Shown: positions 15,143-23,220, counted from the first letter of the stretch. The stretch is DNA of 23,934 nucleotides from Pseudomonas sp. (GCF_030147005.1 NZ_JASLAW010000205.1:1-23934), one strand, 5' to 3'. Numbers and translations: made by a program. The notes: generated by a model from the letters alone, not told the origin.

Positions 15143-16123
15143 TCAGGTACGCGCACCGGACTGGCGATAACGATCCAGCGCCACCGCGCCGATGATCACA
15201 ATGCCCTTGATGATGTACTGCCAGATATCCGACACCCCCAGCAGCACCAGGCCATTGGTGAGCACTGCGATGATCAGCGCGCCGATCAGGGTGCCGCCGA
15301 TGGTGCCGACGCCGCCGGTAAAGCTGGTGCCGCCGAGAATCACTGCGGCAATCGCATCCAGTTCATAGGATTGCCCCAGTTGCAGGCCGTTGGCGGCGAA
15401 CAGGCGCGAGGCGCTCATCACCGCGCCGAGCCCGGCCAACGCACCGGACATGGCGTAGACGAACAGCAGCACTTTCCACACTTTGATCCCCGACAACCGC
15501 GCCGCTTCCGGGTTGCCGCCCACTGAATAGATCTGCACGCCCATTACGGTGCGGCGCAAAATGAACCACGACAGCGCCACCACCGCCACGGCGATCACCA
15601 CCAGCCAGGGCACCCCGAGGATCGAGTCGTTGCCGATAAACGCAAAAGGCAGGTCCGGGTTGAACACGGTCTTGTCGTCGGCCAGCAGCCTCGCCAGGCC
15701 ACGCATGGCGGTGAGCGCGCCGAGGGTGACGATGAACGGCGGCAACCGCATGAACGCGATCAACCCACCGTTGACCAAGCCCAGCAACAGGCCGAAGCCA
15801 ATCCCGGCGGCGATGCCGAACATGCCGAACTGCGGCGACATCGACGCCTGCAACGCCACCACCGCCGACGCGGCCAGGATCGCTCCGACCGACAGGTCGA
15901 TGCCCGCCGTGAGAATCACAAAGGTCATGCCGGCCGCCAGCACCACGTTCACAGAAGCCTGCTGAGTGATGATCGACAGGTTCTGCATCGTCATGAAGTT
16001 CTCGCTGGCCAGGGCAAACCCCACCAACAGCAACACCAGCACCGGCAACATGCCCACCGTGCGCATCAACTCGCGTACGCGTTCAGCCTTGCTTGTCGTT
16101 GTTGCGCTATTCAATTCAGCCAT
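15143..16123 (-). CDS. sugar ABC transporter permease, RbsC-like
   Basis: An inner-membrane permease of the ribose/xylose/galactose class, with eight or more hydrophobic segments over 326 residues. Family hallmarks are MTFVILTAGIDLSVGAILAASAVV (about 65-88), LPPFIVTLGALTAMRGLA, and the cytoplasmic coupling segment YSVGGNPEAARLSGIKV, followed by DAIAAVILGGTSFTGGVGTIGGTLIGALI. The ATG at 16123 overlaps the stop of the ATPase gene by eight bases (ATGGCTGA), with AGGTGG upstream, so translation is coupled. An in-frame codon seven residues earlier lies within the ATPase gene and is not needed. One permease presumably forms a homodimer. Confidence 0.92.
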   Translation of the reverse strand: MAELNSATTTSKAERVRELMRTVGMLPVLVLLLVGFALASENFMTMQNLSIITQQASVNVVLAAGMTFVILTAGIDLSVGAILAASAVVALQASMSPQFGMFGIAAGIGFGLLLGLVNGGLIAFMRLPPFIVTLGALTAMRGLARLLADDKTVFNPDLPFAFIGNDSILGVPWLVVIAVAVVALSWFILRRTVMGVQIYSVGGNPEAARLSGIKVWKVLLFVYAMSGALAGLGAVMSASRLFAANGLQLGQSYELDAIAAVILGGTSFTGGVGTIGGTLIGALIIAVLTNGLVLLGVSDIWQYIIKGIVIIGAVALDRYRQSGART

Positions 16124-17648
16124 TGGCAACCACCTGATCGCCACCGGTGGCGAGGTCGATAATACGTTCCTGGGAAATGACGTGACCGGAGGCCCCGCCG
16201 ACTTCAGCCACCAACTGCCCTTCGCGCATGATCAGCACGCGGTCGCAGGTGCCGATGATTTCCGGCAGTTCGCTGGAGATCACCACGATGCCCACACCCG
16301 CCTGAGCCAATTGATTGATGATGCGGTAAATCTCGGATTTGGAGCCGATGTCCACGCCACGGGTGGGCTCATCCAGAATGAGCACATGCGGCTTGACCTC
16401 CAGCAGCCGCGCCAGCAACACCTTCTGCTGGTTGCCGCCGGACAGCGCGCCCACATTGACCTTGCCCGAGGCCACGCGAATCGACAGCGACTTGATAGCG
16501 TCCTTCGCACGCTGTGCGCCATGGGCGCGATCGAGCACGCCACCGGCACGCGCATCCGGCACACAGGCGCAGACATTGATGTTGTCGGCCACGCTCATGT
16601 CCAGGAACAGGCCCTGGGCCTTGCGGTCTTCGGTGAGGTACACCACGCCGGCCCGAATCGCGTCCGCCGGGGTGCGCAATTGCGTCACTGTCTTGCCCAC
16701 CACCTCCAGGGTGCCGCTGGTGCGCGGGTCGGCGGCGAAGATCAGCCGCGCCAGCTCGGTGCGCCCTGCCCCCACCAGCCCGGCAATGCCCAGCACTTCA
16801 CCGGCATGCAAATCGAAACTGCAGTGGCGCACGCGCTTGCCGTCGGCCATATCGCGCACGCGCATCACCACGTTGCCAGGGTTATAGGCCGCGTGTTCCT
16901 TCTTGTAGAAGCCGGACAGGTCGCGGCCCACCATCATCTTCACCAGCACGTCGGCCGACAGCGCATCGCGGGTCAACTCACCGATATAGTGGCCATCACG
17001 CAGCACCGACACCCGGTCCGACAGTTCATAGATTTCGGCCATGCGGTGGCTGATGTAGATGATCGCCAGCCCTTGGTTGCGCAGCTGTTTGATCAACGCG
17101 AACAAGCGATCGGTTTCACGGGAGGACAGTGGCGTGGTCGGTTCGTCCATCACCAGAATCCTGGCGTGGGCATGCAGGGCGCGGGCGATTTCGACTAATT
17201 GGCGCTCGGCAATCGACAGGCTGCTGACCTGGGTGGCGGCCGTGAATTCTGCGCCCAGGCGTTGCAGCACTTCGAGGCAACCGGCCTGCATGGCCTTGCG
17301 GTCGATGGTCCAGCCTCGGCGCAACTCGCGGCCCAGGTAGATGTTCTCGGCCACGCTCAGGTTCGGGCACAGGCTCAGTTCCTGATAGATCACAGCGATG
17401 CCGAGGGCTTTGGCGGTAGCGGGCGTAAAAGTGGCAACGGGCTGGCCGTCGATGCGGATTGCGCCACCGGGGTCGGCTTGGTAGGCGCCGGAGAGGATCT
17501 TCATCAGCGTGGATTTGCCGGCGCCGTTCTCCCCCATCAAGGCGTGGATTTCGCCGGGGTAGACCTTCAAACCGACACTGTTGAGCACGCGCAAACCGTT
17601 GAAGGTTTTGCTGATGCCCTGCATCTCAAGCAAGGGTTCAAGGCTCAT
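16116..17648 (-). CDS. sugar ABC transporter ATPase, RbsA-like (two nucleotide-binding domains)
   Basis: A fused double-ATPase of the carbohydrate-uptake CUT2 class, 510 residues. The first domain has Walker A GENGAGKST (about 39-47), signature LSIAERQLVEIARAL and Walker B ILVMDEPTTPLS. The second has the degenerate Walker A GLVGAGRTEL, signature LSGGNQQKVLLARLL and Walker B VLILDEPTRGVDIGS. The degenerate second P-loop is normal for this class. The ATG at 17648 has AGGAG at seven bases. It is the first gene of a five-gene leftward operon: ATPase, permease, binding protein, LacI regulator, xylulokinase. The upstream promoter carries a LacI-type palindrome. Confidence 0.93.
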   Translation of the reverse strand: MSLEPLLEMQGISKTFNGLRVLNSVGLKVYPGEIHALMGENGAGKSTLMKILSGAYQADPGGAIRIDGQPVATFTPATAKALGIAVIYQELSLCPNLSVAENIYLGRELRRGWTIDRKAMQAGCLEVLQRLGAEFTAATQVSSLSIAERQLVEIARALHAHARILVMDEPTTPLSSRETDRLFALIKQLRNQGLAIIYISHRMAEIYELSDRVSVLRDGHYIGELTRDALSADVLVKMMVGRDLSGFYKKEHAAYNPGNVVMRVRDMADGKRVRHCSFDLHAGEVLGIAGLVGAGRTELARLIFAADPRTSGTLEVVGKTVTQLRTPADAIRAGVVYLTEDRKAQGLFLDMSVADNINVCACVPDARAGGVLDRAHGAQRAKDAIKSLSIRVASGKVNVGALSGGNQQKVLLARLLEVKPHVLILDEPTRGVDIGSKSEIYRIINQLAQAGVGIVVISSELPEIIGTCDRVLIMREGQLVAEVGGASGHVISQERIIDLATGGDQVVANG

Positions 17649-17963
17649 GGATGAGCTCCTGGATTTATTGTTTTTGTTGTTGAGTGCCGCCGACTCTAGT
17701 TCAGATACATTTGCTTACGCAAGCGCTTGCGCCGCCATTTATTGGCCGGATGAATCGTTTCATCAGCGCAGAATCGCGCAAAGCATTGAAATGAATGGTT
17801 TCACGCTTCAAAACCACACCGAAGGCCATCAAAACGCCACAATCTCTGCTATTGTCCAATGAACTCAGCTCCTCATTGTCGCGTTCGCGCGATCTTCTGT
17901 GAGCCTGTTCTGCGCCATCGTGCTATGCCGATGGCAGGCCTGAAGTTCACGGAATGCCTGGCA
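17649..17963. other. 315-bp divergent intergenic region
   Basis: The left third holds the sugar-operon promoter and operator described separately. The rest is moderately AT-rich. It contains the 5' leader of the histidine kinase and an upstream part of the same open frame (17859-17963) that reads as an unlikely protein. No second strong promoter, RNA gene or small gene was seen. Confidence 0.4.
17693..17731 (-). promoter_or_regulatory. sugar-operon promoter with LacI-family operator
   Basis: CGCAAGCGCTTGCG (17718-17731) is a perfect 14-bp palindrome with the central CG and the AAGCGCTT core typical of LacI/GalR-family operators. On the minus strand TTGCGT (17722-17717) and TAGAGT (17698-17693) are spaced 18 bases apart, giving a plausible sigma-70 promoter whose -35 box overlaps the palindrome. 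A bound repressor would block polymerase. The transcript would then have a leader of about 40 bases to the ATG at 17648. Confidence 0.7.
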
Positions 17964-19304
17964 ATGGACACCCTCCTACCCGACCCGCCCCAATCACGCG
18001 CCGAAAAAATCGTTGAGTTCAAGCGCCAGAAAACCTTGCTCAAGACCGGCGCGCTACAGGATGCAATCTTCAACAGCGCGTATTTCTCCAGTATCGCCAC
18101 GGACGAAAAAGGCGTGATCCAGATCTTCAACGTCGGTGCCGAACGCATGCTCGGTTACGCCGCTGCCGATGTGCTCAACCGCATCACCCCCGCCGACATC
18201 TCCGACCCCGCAGAACTGATCACCCGCGCCGCCGCCCTCAGCCTGGAACTCGATACACCGATCACGCCGGGTTTCGAAGCCCTGGTGTTCAAGGCCTCCC
18301 GTGGCATCGAAGACATTTACGAGCTGACCTACATCCGCAAGGACGGCAGCCGCCTGTCGGCCATGGTCTCGGTAACGGCCCTGCGCAACCGGCATGACAC
18401 GATCATCGGCTACCTGCTGATCGGCACCGACAACACCGCCCGCAAGCAGGAGGAAGCCGAGCGCAAAGGCTTCGAACGCGCCCTGGAAGAAAAGAACCTG
18501 GAGCTGGAGCACGCCAACCACATGAAGTCTGAGTTCCTCGCCACCATGTCCCATGAACTGCGCACGCCGCTCAATGCGGTGATCGGTTTCTCCGAAGCGT
18601 TGAAGGACGGGCTGGTGGGCGACATGAGCGAGATCCAGCGTGAGTACATCGGCGACATCTTCACCAGCGGCCAGCATTTGCTGGCGTTGATCAACGACAT
18701 CCTCGACCTGTCCAAGGTCGAGGCCGGCATGATGGATCTGGAATTGGAAGCCGTGGAGCTGGCGGGCCTGTTGGCCAACAGCTTGTTGATCGTGCGCGAA
18801 AAGGCCGCCCTGCAGCGTATCCAATTGACGCTGGATAGCCCGCAGGATTTTGGCTGGCTGCAATTGGACCTGCGCAAGACCAAGCAGATCGTCTACAACC
18901 TGCTGGCCAACGCAGTGAAGTTCAGCGAGTACGCCAGCACCGTGACCCTGGTTGTGCGGGAGGTCGGGCGTGATCAGGTCGGCCTGATCCCCGGCGATTG
19001 GCCGGTGCAGCGTTTCGTCCCGCCGCCGGGCACTCATCCGGCGTTTCTCGAATTGAGCGTCAGCGACACCGGTATCGGCATCGCCCCGGACGACATGGGC
19101 AAGCTGTTCAAGGCCTTCAGCCAGATCGACAGCAGCCTGGCGCGCAAATTCGAAGGCACCGGCCTGGGCCTGGCGATGGTCAAGCAACTGACCGAGCTGC
19201 ACGGCGGCAGTGTGGCCGTGGCCAGCCGTGAAGGCCTGGGCGCGCGTTTCGTGGTGTGGCTGCCGCTGCACCGCGTTCCGGAGGCGGCATGGCCAATATC
19301 CTGA
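17964..19304 (+). CDS. cytosolic PAS-domain sensor histidine kinase
   Basis: A 446-residue histidine kinase without membrane segments. A PAS domain comes first (about 30-160: SIATDEKGVIQIFNVGAERMLGY, then YIRKDGSR and GYLLIGTDNTARKQ). A coiled-coil linker follows (about 160-187). The HisKA domain has the H-box FLATMSHELRTPLNAVIGFSE (His197), and the ATPase domain has the N-box NLLANAVKFSE (Asn316), SVSDTGIGIAPDD, the F-box FKAFSQIDSS and GTGLGLAMVKQL. The stretch at about 333-362 (EVGRDQVGLIPGDWPVQRF and on) is an insert between N- and G1-boxes. The frame opens at 17859, but residues before MDTLLPDPPQ look non-conserved, so the ATG at 17964 is preferred; its ribosome site (GGAA) is weak. It overlaps the next gene by 16 bases and is the likely phosphodonor for both downstream receivers. 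Confidence 0.88.
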   Translation: MDTLLPDPPQSRAEKIVEFKRQKTLLKTGALQDAIFNSAYFSSIATDEKGVIQIFNVGAERMLGYAAADVLNRITPADISDPAELITRAAALSLELDTPITPGFEALVFKASRGIEDIYELTYIRKDGSRLSAMVSVTALRNRHDTIIGYLLIGTDNTARKQEEAERKGFERALEEKNLELEHANHMKSEFLATMSHELRTPLNAVIGFSEALKDGLVGDMSEIQREYIGDIFTSGQHLLALINDILDLSKVEAGMMDLELEAVELAGLLANSLLIVREKAALQRIQLTLDSPQDFGWLQLDLRKTKQIVYNLLANAVKFSEYASTVTLVVREVGRDQVGLIPGDWPVQRFVPPPGTHPAFLELSVSDTGIGIAPDDMGKLFKAFSQIDSSLARKFEGTGLGLAMVKQLTELHGGSVAVASREGLGARFVVWLPLHRVPEAAWPIS

Positions 19305-19672
19305 TCGTCGAAGACAACGAAGCGAATATGCGCCTGGCGCGCCTCTTGCTGGTCACTGCCGGCCATAACGTGCAGTGGGCCGCGGATGCCGAAAGCGGCC
19401 TGACCCTGGCCCGCGCCGAACAACCGGCGTTGATCCTGATGGACATTCAACTGCCCGGCATGGACGGCCTGGCCGCGACCCGCTTGCTCAAGCAAGACCC
19501 GCTCACCGCGCACATCCCGGTGATCGCCCTCACCGCCATGGCCATGAAGGAAGATCGGGAAAAAACCCGCCTGGCCGGTTGCGATGCCTACGTCACCAAG
19601 CCCCTGCGCTACAAGGAGCTGTACCAGGTGATCGACAACCTGCTGAACCCGACTATCTCACCCCTCGCATGA
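19289..19672 (+). CDS. stand-alone response-regulator receiver protein
   Basis: A 127-residue single-domain receiver of the CheY/DivK type. It has the acidic pocket VEDNEANM (Glu8-Asp9), the phospho-acceptor LILMDIQLPGMDG (Asp52), the switch Thr82 in ALTAMAM, and Lys104 in YVTKPLRYKEL. It has no output domain, so it should act by protein-protein contact or as a phosphate shuttle or sink. GGAGG sits 4-5 bases before the ATG at 19289, inside the end of the kinase gene, so translation is coupled to the kinase. The next gene begins nine bases after its stop. Confidence 0.93.
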   Translation: MANILIVEDNEANMRLARLLLVTAGHNVQWAADAESGLTLARAEQPALILMDIQLPGMDGLAATRLLKQDPLTAHIPVIALTAMAMKEDREKTRLAGCDAYVTKPLRYKELYQVIDNLLNPTISPLA

Positions 19673-19681
19673 GTCCTCTCC

Positions 19682-20929
19682 ATGGCCAGCTCACCCGCAA
19701 CCCTGTTGATCGTTGACGATGAACCCCAAGTACGCAAACTCCTGGAAACCCTGCTGCAACACGAGGGCTACCAGACCCTGAGCGCGAGCAGCGGTGAAGA
19801 AGCCTTGCAATGGGTCGCGCAGCAGCCGCCCGACCTGATCCTGCTGGACATCATGATGCCCGGCATGGACGGTTACGAAGTGGCCACCCAGCTCAAGAGC
19901 AACCCCGTCACCGCGAACATCCCGATCATCATGCTTTCGGCCTTGAGCGAATCCAGCGCGCGGGTCAGCGGCCTGGAAACCGGCGCCGAGGAATTCATCA
20001 GCAAGCCGGTCGAACGCGTCGAGCTGTGGCTGCGGGTGCGTAACCTGCTGCGGCTCAAGGCCCACGGCGACGAGCTCAAGCAACACAGCCTGATGCTTGA
20101 GCAGCAATTGCAACAGCGCGGCGGCGATAACGCGCAGATGAACGTGCACGGCCTGGCCCGGCAAGACCTGGAGCACGACCTGCGCGAGGCGGTTGCACAA
20201 CAAGCGTTTGCCCTGCACTACCAGCCCAAGGTCGAGCTGGCCACCGGCGAAGTCTGCGGCCTGGAAGTCTTGCTGCGCTGGGATCGGCCCGGCTATGGCG
20301 CGGTATCGCCCGCGGTGTTCGTGCCGATCCTGGAAAACCTCGGGCTGATCGTGCCCGTGGGGCGCTGTGTGATCGAACGCGTGTGCCAACAGATCGCCGC
20401 CTGGCAATTGAACGGCCTCGGCGCCATTGAAGTGTCGGTCAACGTCTCCGGGCATCAGTTGATCGAGGGCGACCTGATTGCCGATATCGAACACATCCTT
20501 GCCCAAACCGGGGTTGACGCCCACTGGCTGGAGGTGGAACTCACCGAAGGTTCGTTGATGGAAAACACCGAGCACACCATCGCCGCCCTGCAACGCTTGC
20601 GCGCCATGGGCGTAAAGATCGCCATTGACGATTTTGGCACCGGTTACTCAAGCCTGGCGTACCTGCGCCGCTTCCCCATCGACACGCTGAAGATCGACAT
20701 CGCGTTTATCCGCGAAGTCACCACCAACCCGCAGGATGCGGCAATCACCCGCACGATCATCGAACTGGCCCACAGTCTGAAGCTGCGGGTCGTCGCTGAA
20801 GGGGTGGAAACCCAGGCGCAACTGGCGTTCCTGAAAGAGGCCGGCTGCGACCAGATCCAGGGGTATCTGTTCAGCCGGCCGTTGCCGGTTGAAACCCTGG
20901 AGCGCTTGCTGATGGACCGAATCCAATGA
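19682..20929 (+). CDS. response regulator with EAL cyclic-di-GMP phosphodiesterase output
   Basis: A 415-residue REC-EAL protein. The receiver occupies residues 6-122: VDDEPQVRK (Asp12-Asp13), phospho-site LLDIMMPGMDG (Asp56), Ser86 and Lys108 in ISKPVER. After a short glutamine-rich linker, the EAL domain (about 163-410) has the signature as EVLLRW (Glu195), VSVNVSGHQL (Asn254), VELTEG (Glu286), IDDFGTGYSSL (Asp316-Asp317), LKID (Lys337), EGVET (Glu373) and QGYLFSRPL. All metal and catalytic positions I know for active EAL phosphodiesterases are present, so it should hydrolyse c-di-GMP to pGpG under phosphorylation control. The overall layout resembles RocR. It is the last gene of the kinase cassette. 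Confidence 0.93.
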   Translation: MASSPATLLIVDDEPQVRKLLETLLQHEGYQTLSASSGEEALQWVAQQPPDLILLDIMMPGMDGYEVATQLKSNPVTANIPIIMLSALSESSARVSGLETGAEEFISKPVERVELWLRVRNLLRLKAHGDELKQHSLMLEQQLQQRGGDNAQMNVHGLARQDLEHDLREAVAQQAFALHYQPKVELATGEVCGLEVLLRWDRPGYGAVSPAVFVPILENLGLIVPVGRCVIERVCQQIAAWQLNGLGAIEVSVNVSGHQLIEGDLIADIEHILAQTGVDAHWLEVELTEGSLMENTEHTIAALQRLRAMGVKIAIDDFGTGYSSLAYLRRFPIDTLKIDIAFIREVTTNPQDAAITRTIIELAHSLKLRVVAEGVETQAQLAFLKEAGCDQIQGYLFSRPLPVETLERLLMDRIQ

Positions 20930-20937
20930 GGTCCGGA

Positions 20938-20997
20938 CCCGCCGCCGGCCTGGGCTGAAACTCACCGCAATCACATTGAACCTGCACCCGGCGGCGG
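20938..20997. other. GC-rich long-range inverted repeat between the EAL and antiporter genes
   Basis: CCGCCGCCGG, ending at 20948, is complementary to CCGGCGGCGG at 20988-20997, with about 40 bases between. In RNA this would be a strong 10-bp stem just after the EAL stop codon and 42 bases before the antiporter ATG. No T-run follows, so it is not a clear terminator. Confidence 0.45.
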
Positions 20998-21038
20998 CCC
21001 TCAAAAACTGTACCAACCACGGCCCCGGTACTCGTTCG

Positions 21039-22385
21039 ATGACATTTATTTTATGGCTGGCCGTATTGGGCGCTGTGTTGCTCATTCTCGCCCTTACCTC
21101 TTCTTACCTGCGCTGGATGCCGGTGACCACTTCGGCGGTGTGCCTTCTGTTAGGCATTGCCATCGGCCCGCTGGGCGTGGACCTGCTGCACCTGGACGTC
21201 AAGGGCTCCGCCCGCTGGATGGAACACCTGACGGAAGTCGCCGTGCTGTTTTCGCTGTTTGTCAGCGGGTTGAAACTGCGCCTGCCGCTCAAACACCGCA
21301 CTTGGCGCATCGCCTTTGGCATGGCCGGGCCGGTGATGTTGCTGACCATTCTCGGCACCTGCCTGTCGCTGCATTACCTGTTTGAGTTGTCATGGGGGGT
21401 GTCGCTACTGGTCGGCGCGATACTGGCGCCCACCGACCCGGTGCTGGCCGGCCTGGTTCAGGTCAACAACGCCCAGGACTACGACGCGCTGCGCTTCGGC
21501 CTGTCCGGTGAAGCCGGCTTGAACGACGGTACCGCCTTCCCTTTTGTGATCTTCGGCCTGCTGCTCATGCAGCACGGCGGTACCGACGGCGACTGGATCG
21601 TTGGTTGGGTGCTGAAAAACCTGCTGTGGGCGGTGCCGGTCGGGCTGTTGATCGGTTACTGGATGGGCCGTGGCATCGGGCGTGTGACCTTGCGCATGCG
21701 CCTGATCAATGCCGACAGTACCTTGTCACCCAATGATTACCTGACGCTGGCGCTGATCGCCCTGGCTTATGTAACCGCCGAAGCCGTCGGCGGCTATGGC
21801 TTTCTATCGGTGTTCGCGGCGGGCCTGGGGCTGCGCCAGGCCGAGTTCAAAGCCACCGGTTACGCCCAGACCCCGGCCGAGCATCTGGCGCAGCCCGTCG
21901 TGGGCCACCTGGAGATCGAGCCTGAGCAGGCGCTGCATGGCGATGTCAGCCAATTGCAGGATTCGCAGATCGCCGCAGGCGTGATGATGGGCGATATGTT
22001 GGCCTTCGGCAGCCTGGTGGAGCGGTCCATGGAAGTGTTCCTGGTGACCGTACTGGGCATCGTGCTGGTCAGTCATTGGGATTGGCGCGCACTGGCGCTG
22101 GCCGCGCTGCTGTTTTGCGTGATTCGCCCGGTCAGCGTGTTCGCCATGCCTTGGGGCAGCCTGATGGACCGTCGCCAACGCAGCCTGGTCAGTTGGTTCG
22201 GGATTCGCGGGATTGGCAGCATCTATTACCTGTTCTACGCTCTTAACCACGGGTTGATCGGCACCAGCAGCGCCGTGGCGGTGAATCTCACCCTCTCGGT
22301 GATTGCGTTGAGCGTGATGGTGCATGGCCTGAGCACCCAACCGATGCTGGTGTGGTACGAACGGCGAGCCGCGCAAAAAAATTGA
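21039..22385 (+). CDS. CPA1-family sodium(cation):proton antiporter
   Basis: An inner-membrane antiporter of 448 residues with about 12 hydrophobic segments. The CPA1 hallmarks are GAILAPTDPVLA (about 127-138), where the unwound helix lies, and the ion-site pair Asn162-Asp163 in GEAGLNDGTAFPF. Later come YVTAEAVGGYGFLSVFAAGL and WFGIRGIGSIYYLFYAL, with the conserved arginine. A hydrophilic insert of about 55 residues (roughly 282-335) separates the later helices. The frame is open to 20976, but the ATG at 21039 begins directly with a membrane helix; its ribosome site is poor. It could exchange Na+, K+ or Li+ for protons; which one cannot be read. It follows the c-di-GMP cassette by 109 bases and may be separate. 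Confidence 0.88.
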   Translation: MTFILWLAVLGAVLLILALTSSYLRWMPVTTSAVCLLLGIAIGPLGVDLLHLDVKGSARWMEHLTEVAVLFSLFVSGLKLRLPLKHRTWRIAFGMAGPVMLLTILGTCLSLHYLFELSWGVSLLVGAILAPTDPVLAGLVQVNNAQDYDALRFGLSGEAGLNDGTAFPFVIFGLLLMQHGGTDGDWIVGWVLKNLLWAVPVGLLIGYWMGRGIGRVTLRMRLINADSTLSPNDYLTLALIALAYVTAEAVGGYGFLSVFAAGLGLRQAEFKATGYAQTPAEHLAQPVVGHLEIEPEQALHGDVSQLQDSQIAAGVMMGDMLAFGSLVERSMEVFLVTVLGIVLVSHWDWRALALAALLFCVIRPVSVFAMPWGSLMDRRQRSLVSWFGIRGIGSIYYLFYALNHGLIGTSSAVAVNLTLSVIALSVMVHGLSTQPMLVWYERRAAQKN

Positions 22386-22438
22386 ATCCTGTGCCGCGCC
22401 GGGGTTTCAAAGTCAGTATCAACAGCGCGAGTCAGCCG

Positions 22439-22786
22439 ATGAAAAAGATAGGCCTACGATTACTAGAGGAACGCCGGCGCCTGGGTTATTCGCAGCAGTA
22501 CCTGGCGCGGGCCAGCGGCGTCACGGTGCGCGAACAACACCAGTTTGAAATCGGCGAGGATTTGCCGCGCGCCGATTACCTGGCGCAATTGGCCGGCCAC
22601 GGCGTGGATGTGGTGTATGTGGTTACCGGCAAGCGCACCACGGTGGTCAACATCAGCCGTGATCAGGCGCGGACCTTGATGGATCACCGCGTGGTGAGCC
22701 AGGAGGTGTCGCTGGATGGCCCGCCTGAAGAAGAGCTCTACTTCAAGCTCAGCGATCCCTCCGGCCCGCCGCCGGATCAGTCCTGA
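22439..22786 (+). CDS. small XRE-family helix-turn-helix regulator
   Basis: A 115-residue protein with an N-terminal Cro/C1-type helix-turn-helix: KIGLRLLEERRRLGYSQQYLARASGV, then VREQHQFEIGEDLPRADYLAQLAGHGVDVVYVVTG (residues 2-67). That leads into the usual LYVLTG-like ending of Pseudomonas XRE proteins. The remaining 45 residues are acidic and proline-rich. The ATG at 22439 begins the domain directly; the frame is open to 22352 inside the antiporter gene. The ribosome site is weak. Its 3' end overlaps the convergent 44-residue gene by 10 bases. The target is unknown. Confidence 0.85.
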   Translation: MKKIGLRLLEERRRLGYSQQYLARASGVTVREQHQFEIGEDLPRADYLAQLAGHGVDVVYVVTGKRTTVVNISRDQARTLMDHRVVSQEVSLDGPPEEELYFKLSDPSGPPPDQS

Positions 22787-22911
22787 TCTTCGGTTTTACC
22801 GACATCCGCCGCTTCATCCAGATCGTTGAGCGGCACCTCGGCATCGTCCATCAACGAGCCTGGGTCTTCATTGCCAGGATCGTTGAGTTCTTCGTCCAAT
22901 TCTTTTGACAT
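22777..22911 (-). CDS. 44-residue acidic small protein
   Basis: A short gene reading MSKELDEELNDPGNEDPGSL then MDDAEVPLNDLDEAADVGKT and EDQD. Its start has a textbook ribosome site (GAGGAG six bases before the ATG). About 16 of 44 residues are Asp or Glu, with only two Lys and no aromatic, Cys or His, so it is strongly acidic and probably disordered. It follows the 70-residue gene by 11 bases and is likely cotranscribed. Its end overlaps the XRE gene convergently by 10 bases. I do not recognise the family. Confidence 0.7.
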   Translation of the reverse strand: MSKELDEELNDPGNEDPGSLMDDAEVPLNDLDEAADVGKTEDQD

Positions 22912-22922
22912 AAGTGTCTCCT

Positions 22923-23135
22923 CTAACCGCCTTGAGTATCGATATCGGCATCGGTTTCAGGCTTGTGCTCGCGCTCAGGCTTGAAGTCTGGACTGTAGTC
23001 GTTTTCCTTGGCCTTTGGATCGCTTGCCGGCGTTGGGTCCTTGGGGGCGTCGGCAGCGGTGCCGGGAGCCGGCTCGCCGCCCTCGATCGCCGGGTCGTTG
23101 CGGTCACTGGTCTGGGGATCGTTGTTTGTCGTCAT
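22923..23135 (-). CDS. 70-residue hydrophilic, probably disordered protein
   Basis: A small protein (MTTNNDPQTSDRNDPAIEGG...) rich in Asp, Glu, Pro, Lys and Asn. It has one Tyr, one Phe, no Cys and no Trp. No domain is recognisable, and it looks intrinsically disordered throughout. GAGGTG lies a few bases before the ATG, supporting real translation. It is the first of two tiny genes on the minus strand and lies 85 bases downstream of the membrane-protein gene. Such hydrophilic small proteins are common in Pseudomonas and often stress-related; that is a guess here. Confidence 0.75.
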   Translation of the reverse strand: MTTNNDPQTSDRNDPAIEGGEPAPGTAADAPKDPTPASDPKAKENDYSPDFKPEREHKPETDADIDTQGG

Positions 23136-23220
23136 GGCACACCTCTTTGCAGGCCTGTGGGGCGTTTGTACCCCGTAAAGCTAAGGCGTCGCGTGACCGA
23201 GTGAAGTTCCCTCCGATTGC

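Noticed and set aside
15966..17198. A 410-codon plus-strand open frame opposite the sugar ATPase and permease
   Set aside because: The minus strand carries Walker motifs and permease signatures throughout; the plus frame is His/Gln/Arg-rich without domains.
16116..17648. The first ABC signature (LSIAERQ) as an unusual loss of LSGGQ
   Set aside because: The CUT2 sugar ATPases normally have a relaxed first signature and a degenerate second Walker A, so this is ordinary for the class.
17859..17963. An upstream extension of the histidine kinase from the ATG at 17859
   Set aside because: The 35 extra residues are Cys/Arg-rich and unlike a PAS kinase start; they read as leader sequence.
18054..19271. 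A 405-codon minus-strand open frame opposite the histidine kinase
   Set aside because: It is a Gln/Asp/His-rich shadow of GC-rich third-codon positions; the kinase on the other strand has every conserved box.
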